This document shows positions 59,629 through 64,000 of a DNA stretch of 64,000 nt, piece after piece. The notes under the pieces are model-generated. The model ran no database searches and had not been told where the DNA came from. It was given only the letters and a program-made list of their open reading frames with translations. The DNA is from DAOMFB01 sp963721385 (GTDB lineage: Bacteria > Acidobacteriota > Thermoanaerobaculia > UBA5066): NCBI GenBank assembly GCA_963721385.1, contig CAVRJB010000016.1, positions 1-64,000 of the forward strand, read 5' to 3'. The first letter of the stretch is position 1, and each line of letters opens with the position of its first letter. The position numbers were made by a program, and so were the translations under genes.

Positions 59629-61038
59629 CTACGGCTGCGCGGCGGGCGCGAACGGCTTGAGCTGTTCGTCGATCACCTTGCGGTCGCCGACGACCACCAG
59701 CGTCGCCTGGTCGGGCCGGATGTACTCCTTCGCGAGGCGCATGACCTCTTCGGGAGTGACCGCTTGCACCCGCGCGACGAAACCGGAGAGGTACGAGTCC
59801 GGCAATCCGTGGAGCGCGAGGAACTGGAACTGGTCGGCGATGCCGGTCCGAGAGGAGTTCCGGAGGACGAACGTCCCCGCGAGGTAGTTCTGGATCCCCT
59901 TCAGCTCGGCCCCCGACGGCGGCTCGGCGCGCAGCCGGTCGATCTCCCCGAAGATCTCCTTGATCGAGGCGCCGGTCACGGCGGTGGTGACGTCCGCCGT
60001 CTCGGCCCAGTACGCCCCCTGCCGGCGGACCGAGACCTGGCTGTAGGGCGAATAGGTGTAGCCCTTCTGCTCCCGGATGTTGCTCGTGATGCGCGAGCCG
60101 AACGAGCCGCCGAGAAGCGCGTTCGTGACGACGAGGGGGACGTAGTCGAGGCTCGAGGGGTCGACGACCGGCATCCCGAGGACGACCGTGGACTGCGAGG
60201 CGCCGGGGCGGTCGAGGACCGTGAGCGTGCGCTTCGTGGACGGCTTCGGCGGCGCGGCTGCCGGGGCCGAGGCCTTGCCCCAACCGTCGAACGCGCGGCG
60301 GATCGCCGCCTCCGCGGCCTTCGCGTCGAAGACGCCGACGACGTAGAGCGTGCAGCGGTCCGCTCCGTAACGGCCGGACCAGAAGGACTTTGCGTTCGCG
60401 AGCGTGTAGCCGGAGAGCGCCTCGGCGGCGGGGAAGAGCCGGCCGTAGGACTGCCCGGGGTACATCGCGGCCCGGAAGGCCTCGGCCGCCATCTGCCCGG
60501 ATTCGCTCTTCGCGATCGAGAGGCGCCGGGCGAGATTCGACTTGAGGCGCGCGAGCTCCGTCTCCGGGAAGGCCGGGTTGCGGACGACGTCGGCCACGAG
60601 GTCGACCATCGCGGGCGCGAACTCGGAAAGGACCTCCCCGCCGATCGTCGTGAGGTTCTCGCCAGCGTGGACGGCGACCTCGCCGCCCATGGACGCTGCC
60701 TCCTGCGCGATCCTGCTCGCGCTCCGCGTCTTCGTCCCTTCGAGGAGGAGGTCGCCGGTGAGGTCGGCCATCCACGTCTGGCCGGCCGGGTCGTCCGCGT
60801 TCCCGGCCTGGACCGTGAGACGCACGAGGGCCTTTGGGATGGTCCCGTACGGGACGAGCGAAACTTTCAGGCCGTTCGGAAGCGTGAAACGCGTGGGCGC
60901 CGGGAGCTTGAACGGGAGGGGCGCGTCGGGCTCGGGCGGCTTCTCCCGCACGGGCGGTCCGTCGGCGCGCGCGGCGGCCGGCGCGAAGACGAGAAAGACC
61001 GAGGCGGCGAGGAGAGAGAGGGTGCGTCGAGTCTTCAT
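59629..61038 (-). CDS. M16-family peptidase homologue lacking the zinc motif (likely regulatory subunit)
   Basis: A 469-residue exported protein (signal LSLLAASVFLVFAPAAARA) with the two-lobed M16 fold. RFTLPNGLKVSLVPYGTIPK and FDAKAAEAAIRRAFDGWG are recognisable, as is the second lobe (GSFGSRITSNIREQKGYTYS). Where active enzymes have H-x-x-E-H, this has WMADLTGDLLLEGT, so no zinc can bind. Such partners form heterodimers with an active M16 subunit, and that subunit is encoded immediately upstream (start 62465), with 11 bases between the genes. The R/Y-containing glycine-rich loop is kept, as expected of a non-catalytic partner. Confidence 0.92.
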   Translation of the reverse strand: MKTRRTLSLLAASVFLVFAPAAARADGPPVREKPPEPDAPLPFKLPAPTRFTLPNGLKVSLVPYGTIPKALVRLTVQAGNADDPAGQTWMADLTGDLLLEGTKTRSASRIAQEAASMGGEVAVHAGENLTTIGGEVLSEFAPAMVDLVADVVRNPAFPETELARLKSNLARRLSIAKSESGQMAAEAFRAAMYPGQSYGRLFPAAEALSGYTLANAKSFWSGRYGADRCTLYVVGVFDAKAAEAAIRRAFDGWGKASAPAAAPPKPSTKRTLTVLDRPGASQSTVVLGMPVVDPSSLDYVPLVVTNALLGGSFGSRITSNIREQKGYTYSPYSQVSVRRQGAYWAETADVTTAVTGASIKEIFGEIDRLRAEPPSGAELKGIQNYLAGTFVLRNSSRTGIADQFQFLALHGLPDSYLSGFVARVQAVTPEEVMRLAKEYIRPDQATLVVVGDRKVIDEQLKPFAPAAQP

Positions 61039-61049
61039 GGTGTCCTTCC

Positions 61050-62465
61050 TCAGACTTTCGGGCCGGGGAGCTTCGGGGCCTCCGGCTTCGGCTCGATCGC
61101 GAGGATCGTGCGGTTCGTGGGGCGGAGGTACTCCTGCGCGGTCTTCCGGATCAGCTCGGGCGTGACCTTCGCGAATTCCTGCTCGAGGCCGTTGATCCGG
61201 GCCGGATCGTCGTCGAAGAGGGCGAAGGAGGCGAGGAGATCCGCGCGGCCGAAGCCGAACAGCTCTTCCTGCATCGCGTAGAGGCTGGATCGCATCCTGA
61301 CCATTGCCCGGTCGAGCGTCGCCTGGTCGACGGGCGTCGTTCGGAGCTTTTCGATCTCGGCGTCGAGAGCCGTGAGGATCGCGTCCGGGACCTTGTCGCG
61401 GTCGTGGAAGAGCGAGAGCGTATAGAGCGTCGGGCCTGCGATATTGAACTGGTTGCCCAAGGCGTTGATCGAGGAGTCGATCTCGCCCGTGAGGCCGGCC
61501 TTGCGGACGAGCGCTTCGTAGAGCCGGCTGTCGCTGCCGCCCGCGAGGATCTTCTCGATGAGGCCGAGGGCGTAGTACTCGGGCGTGTTCCGCTTCGGCG
61601 CGTGGTACGCGACGGCGAGGGCCGGGCGCGGCGCCTGCAGGTCCTGCCGGGAGGCGCGCTTCTCCTTCTCCTGGCGCGGCTCGGAGATGTCCGGCAGCTC
61701 CACGCGCGGCGCGGGCGGGATCGGCCCGAAGTACTCCTGGATCCACTTGAAGGCCGTCTCGGACTCGAAGTCGCCCGTCACGACGAGCGCCGCATTGCCC
61801 GGCGAGTAGAACGATCGGAAGAACGCCTCGGCGTCCTTGAGCGTGGCGGCGTCGAGGTCCTTGAGGTCGCCGTAGAAGTTGTGCGCGTTGAACCAGTTCT
61901 CGTTCGCGACCTGCGGCACGTCGAGCCACGGGAACCCGCCGTAGGGCCGGTTCAGGACGTTGACCTTGACCTCGTTCTTGACGACTCCCTGCTGGTTCGT
62001 GAGGTTCTCCTGCGTGATCGCGAGGCCGCGCATCCGGTCGGCCTCGGCCCAGAGAGTGGTCCTGAGCACGTTCGCGGGGACGACCTCGAAGTAGTTCGTG
62101 AAGTCGAAGCGCGTCGAGCCGTTCAGGATGCCGCCGTTCGCCTGGACGAGCTTGATGAATTCCATTTTTCCGAGGTTCCTCGAGCCCTGGAACATGAGGT
62201 GCTCGAAGAGGTGGGCGAATCCGGTCCGGTCGCGCGGCTCGATCCGGAACCCGATGTTGTAGTAGACGGCCACGACCGCCGTGGGCGAGGTGTGGTCGGG
62301 CGACAGAACCACCTTGAGGCCGTTCGGGAGCTTCCGGTAGTCGACGGTGATCGGGGCGCGTGCGGGAGGGGACGGGGCGGACGGGACGGACGGTTCAGCG
62401 GCAGGGGCGAATGGCGCGATCGCCGCCGCGAGGGCGAACGTGGCCGTGACGAGGCGTGGCTTCAT
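61050..62465 (-). CDS. M16-family zinc metallopeptidase, catalytic subunit
   Basis: A 471-residue exported protease (signal TATFALAAAIAPFAPAAEP). The inverted zinc motif is TGFAHLFEHLMFQGSRNLGK, with the distal Glu in NQQGVVKNEVKVNVLNRPYG. YYNIGFRIEPRDRTGFAHLF and the second-lobe SDSRLYEALVRKAGL match M16B enzymes. It would degrade peptides in the periplasm with its zinc-less partner. ATG 62465 follows GGAGGAACG, a clear ribosome-binding site that decides the start over ATG 62486. It lies about 79 bases downstream of hmgA. Confidence 0.94.
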   Translation of the reverse strand: MKPRLVTATFALAAAIAPFAPAAEPSVPSAPSPPARAPITVDYRKLPNGLKVVLSPDHTSPTAVVAVYYNIGFRIEPRDRTGFAHLFEHLMFQGSRNLGKMEFIKLVQANGGILNGSTRFDFTNYFEVVPANVLRTTLWAEADRMRGLAITQENLTNQQGVVKNEVKVNVLNRPYGGFPWLDVPQVANENWFNAHNFYGDLKDLDAATLKDAEAFFRSFYSPGNAALVVTGDFESETAFKWIQEYFGPIPPAPRVELPDISEPRQEKEKRASRQDLQAPRPALAVAYHAPKRNTPEYYALGLIEKILAGGSDSRLYEALVRKAGLTGEIDSSINALGNQFNIAGPTLYTLSLFHDRDKVPDAILTALDAEIEKLRTTPVDQATLDRAMVRMRSSLYAMQEELFGFGRADLLASFALFDDDPARINGLEQEFAKVTPELIRKTAQEYLRPTNRTILAIEPKPEAPKLPGPKV

Positions 62466-62543
62466 CGTTCCTCCGGTTCGGTACATGGGAGGTGATACGC
62501 ACCGGGCGCCCCCGGGTTTCAGCGGGATCGGCCGGGTGCGCCC

Positions 62544-63695
62544 TCAGCCCGGCTTCCAGCTGTCGTGGTAAGCGGGGTTCTCCAGGGCCAGCGCCTCGGG
62601 AGTCAGCTTCAGCGGCTTGAACGTGTCCATCATGACGGCGAGCTCGTCGGTCGAACGGGTTCCGATCGACGCTTCATAGGCCCCGGGATGCGGGCCGTGG
62701 GGGACGCCGGCGGGGTGGAGCGAGACGGCCTTCGGGCCGACCCCCTTCCGGCTCGTGAAGTTGCCGCGGACGTAATAGATGATCTCGTCGCAGTCGACGG
62801 ACGTGTGCGGGTAGGGGCAGGGGATGGCATCGGGGTGGGTGTCCGTCACGCGAGGGACGAAGGAGCAGATGAGGGCGCCGCGCCCTGCGAAAGTCGAGTG
62901 GATCGTCGGCGGCAGGTGGATGAGGCCGGTCCGCGGCTGGTAGGCGAGGATCGGGAAGGCGAAGGGCCAGACAGTCCCATCCCATCCGACGACGTCGAAG
63001 GGCGAGGCCAGAGGGAAGCGCTCGACGAAAGCGTCGTCCTTCTTTACGAGAATTCGCTTCGGGCCGGGGCGCGAGCCCTTGAAGACGGGCCTCACGAAGT
63101 CGCGGTGGGTGTAGGGCGCGTCCAGCCGGAGCTGGCCGACGGGGTTCCGGAACTGGGTCGGGACGTGAAGGCCGCCGCGGAGCTCGAAGAGAATTCCTTC
63201 GAAGGGGGATGAAATCCGAAACCTCCGGACGACGCCCCGCGGGACGAGGACGTAGTCGCCGGGGCGAATCGGAAGATCGCCGAAGGGCGACTCCAGCGTT
63301 CCTTCGCCTTCGTAGAAGAAGAAGAGCTCGTCGCCGTCGCCGTTCGAGAAGCCGTCCTCGGTGGAGGCCTCCAGGGGCAGTTTGAACAGCGAAACGGCGA
63401 CGTCGTCGTTCGTGAGGATCGGCGTGAATCCCTCGGGGGCCATTTCACCCCGGAGGAGCCGCCGGCGGAGGGGCTGGTGGGGCGCCTCCCGCGCGGGCTT
63501 CGGATCCCAGCGCCCACCCTGGCAGGGTCCGATCCGTTCGTCGGTCATCGGCGGCCCCTCGTGGTAGAGGATCGAGAACTCGCCGTCAAAGCCGGCCCGC
63601 GTCAGGCACTCCTCGAACCGGAGCTTTCCGGCGGCGTCGCGGAACACGGTGTGGGGCTTGGCGGGGAGCGCGCCCGCAAACATCCGGTCGATCAC
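62544..63695 (-). CDS. hmgA: Homogentisate 1,2-dioxygenase
   Basis: A 383-residue non-haem iron dioxygenase that opens the ring of homogentisate in tyrosine breakdown. The C-terminal iron site lies in VSLHPAGVPHGPHPGAYEA, and YQPRTGLIHLPPTIHSTFAG and TSVDCDEIIYYVRGNFTSRK are conserved. The N-terminal cupin has DELFFFYEGEGTLESPFGDL and PGDYVLVPRGVVRRF. It is somewhat shorter than the ~430-residue eukaryotic enzyme, as in related bacterial forms. The GTG at 63695 lies one base after the hpd stop, with ATG 63683 as the alternative. Pairing with hpd supports the assignment. Confidence 0.88.
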   Translation of the reverse strand: MIDRMFAGALPAKPHTVFRDAAGKLRFEECLTRAGFDGEFSILYHEGPPMTDERIGPCQGGRWDPKPAREAPHQPLRRRLLRGEMAPEGFTPILTNDDVAVSLFKLPLEASTEDGFSNGDGDELFFFYEGEGTLESPFGDLPIRPGDYVLVPRGVVRRFRISSPFEGILFELRGGLHVPTQFRNPVGQLRLDAPYTHRDFVRPVFKGSRPGPKRILVKKDDAFVERFPLASPFDVVGWDGTVWPFAFPILAYQPRTGLIHLPPTIHSTFAGRGALICSFVPRVTDTHPDAIPCPYPHTSVDCDEIIYYVRGNFTSRKGVGPKAVSLHPAGVPHGPHPGAYEASIGTRSTDELAVMMDTFKPLKLTPEALALENPAYHDSWKPG

Positions 63696-63696
63696 G

Positions 63697-64000
63697 TCAG
63701 CCTACGACTTCCAGGGCCTGCGACGCCCGCTGGCTCGCCTCGATCGACTCGAAGAGGGCGCGGAAATTTCCGTAGCCGAACCCCTTGTCGCCCTCGCGCT
63801 GGATGATCTCGTAGAAGAACGGCCCGGCCTTGTCGTCGCCGTACATCTCGTGGGCGTCCTGCATGAAGATCTGGAGCATGTACTTGTCGTCGGCGCCGTC
63901 GACGAGGACGTGGTTCTTCCGGAGGGCCTCGATCGGCTCCTTCACGTTCGTGACCTTCACCTCGGCGAGCCGTTTCGGGAGCCGGTCGTAGTAGGTGCCG
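63697..64000 (-). CDS. hpd: 4-Hydroxyphenylpyruvate dioxygenase, C-terminal part (runs off the window)
   Basis: The last ~100 residues of an Fe(II) dioxygenase that converts 4-hydroxyphenylpyruvate to homogentisate, the substrate of the next gene. The frame is open to the right edge (TYYDRLPKRLAEVKVTNVKE). It contains KNHVLVDGADDKYMLQIF, and PFFYEIIQREGDKGFGYGNF with the C-terminal iron-ligand Glu. ALFESIEASQRA ends the domain. The start lies beyond the window. hpd and hmgA are one base apart and clearly co-transcribed. Confidence 0.93.
   Translation of the reverse strand, partial: GTYYDRLPKRLAEVKVTNVKEPIEALRKNHVLVDGADDKYMLQIFMQDAHEMYGDDKAGPFFYEIIQREGDKGFGYGNFRALFESIEASQRASQALEVVG

Noticed and set aside
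1..64000. CRISPR arrays, insertion sequences, prophage genes, tRNA or rRNA genes
   Set aside because: No spaced direct repeats, transposase or phage motifs, or tRNA-like arms were seen. Nearly all intergenic gaps are under 100 bases and the longest is 257.

Overview
The window is very GC-rich, gene-dense bacterial chromosome. It holds about 58 protein genes, no visible RNA genes, and no sign of prophage, insertion sequences or CRISPR. Several features suggest a Gram-negative, probably an Acidobacteriota relative such as the Thermoanaerobaculia. These include a TonB-dependent receptor with an N-terminal carboxypeptidase-regulatory-like domain, a tail of a TolB-like propeller, TPR-tailed membrane and sulfatase proteins, a Hanks-type kinase with a PEGA domain, an Lnt acyltransferase and an OprB-type porin. 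The phylum assignment is inference, because no rRNA is present.

Layout, left to right. 0-6.2 kb: end of a propeller protein, a PflX-like radical SAM / TPR-membrane pair, acyl-CoA-binding protein, and a peroxiredoxin-hemerythrin-porin group. 6.2-12.5 kb: a TetR-controlled efflux operon in which the RND pump and TolC are one continuous reading frame. 12.5-15.2 kb: a secreted two-repeat protein and a zinc-finger/DnaB-like ATPase. 15.2-19.1 kb: PTPS, surE, pcm, acylphosphatase and an EAL response regulator. 19-26.7 kb: YgfZ, a NYN-LOTUS protein, Nudix, transglutaminase, hydrolase, AMMECR1, FKBP, SpoU methyltransferase and a CaCA exchanger. 26.7-30.8 kb: an aminotransferase-pckA-aminotransferase operon. 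31-36.4 kb: TonB receptor, terminator, sulfatase-TPR. 36.4-40 kb: hicAB and an M1 peptidase pair. 40-44.4 kb: a probable sphingolipid (ceramide) cluster. 44.4-51.4 kb: NfeD, stomatin, SPOR, lipA, lnt, prfB (with a recoding site) and a CoA-type Nudix. 51.4-59.6 kb: TPR protein, kinase, lipoprotein, serine hydrolase, SpeE-like membrane protein and esterase. 59.6-64 kb: an M16 peptidase pair downstream of hmgA and hpd (tyrosine breakdown).

Two window-wide patterns stand out. First, most first genes of transcription units carry a TAnnnT-type -10 hexamer about 6-12 bases before an ATG/GTG with no Shine-Dalgarno sequence, which points to routine leaderless transcription. Genes inside operons are coupled by ATGA/GTGA overlaps instead. 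Second, single-base frameshifts break at least a dozen otherwise intact genes, mainly in 2-6 kb, 26-42 kb and near 49.5 kb. These look like assembly indels rather than gene decay, so those genes are annotated across the shifts.
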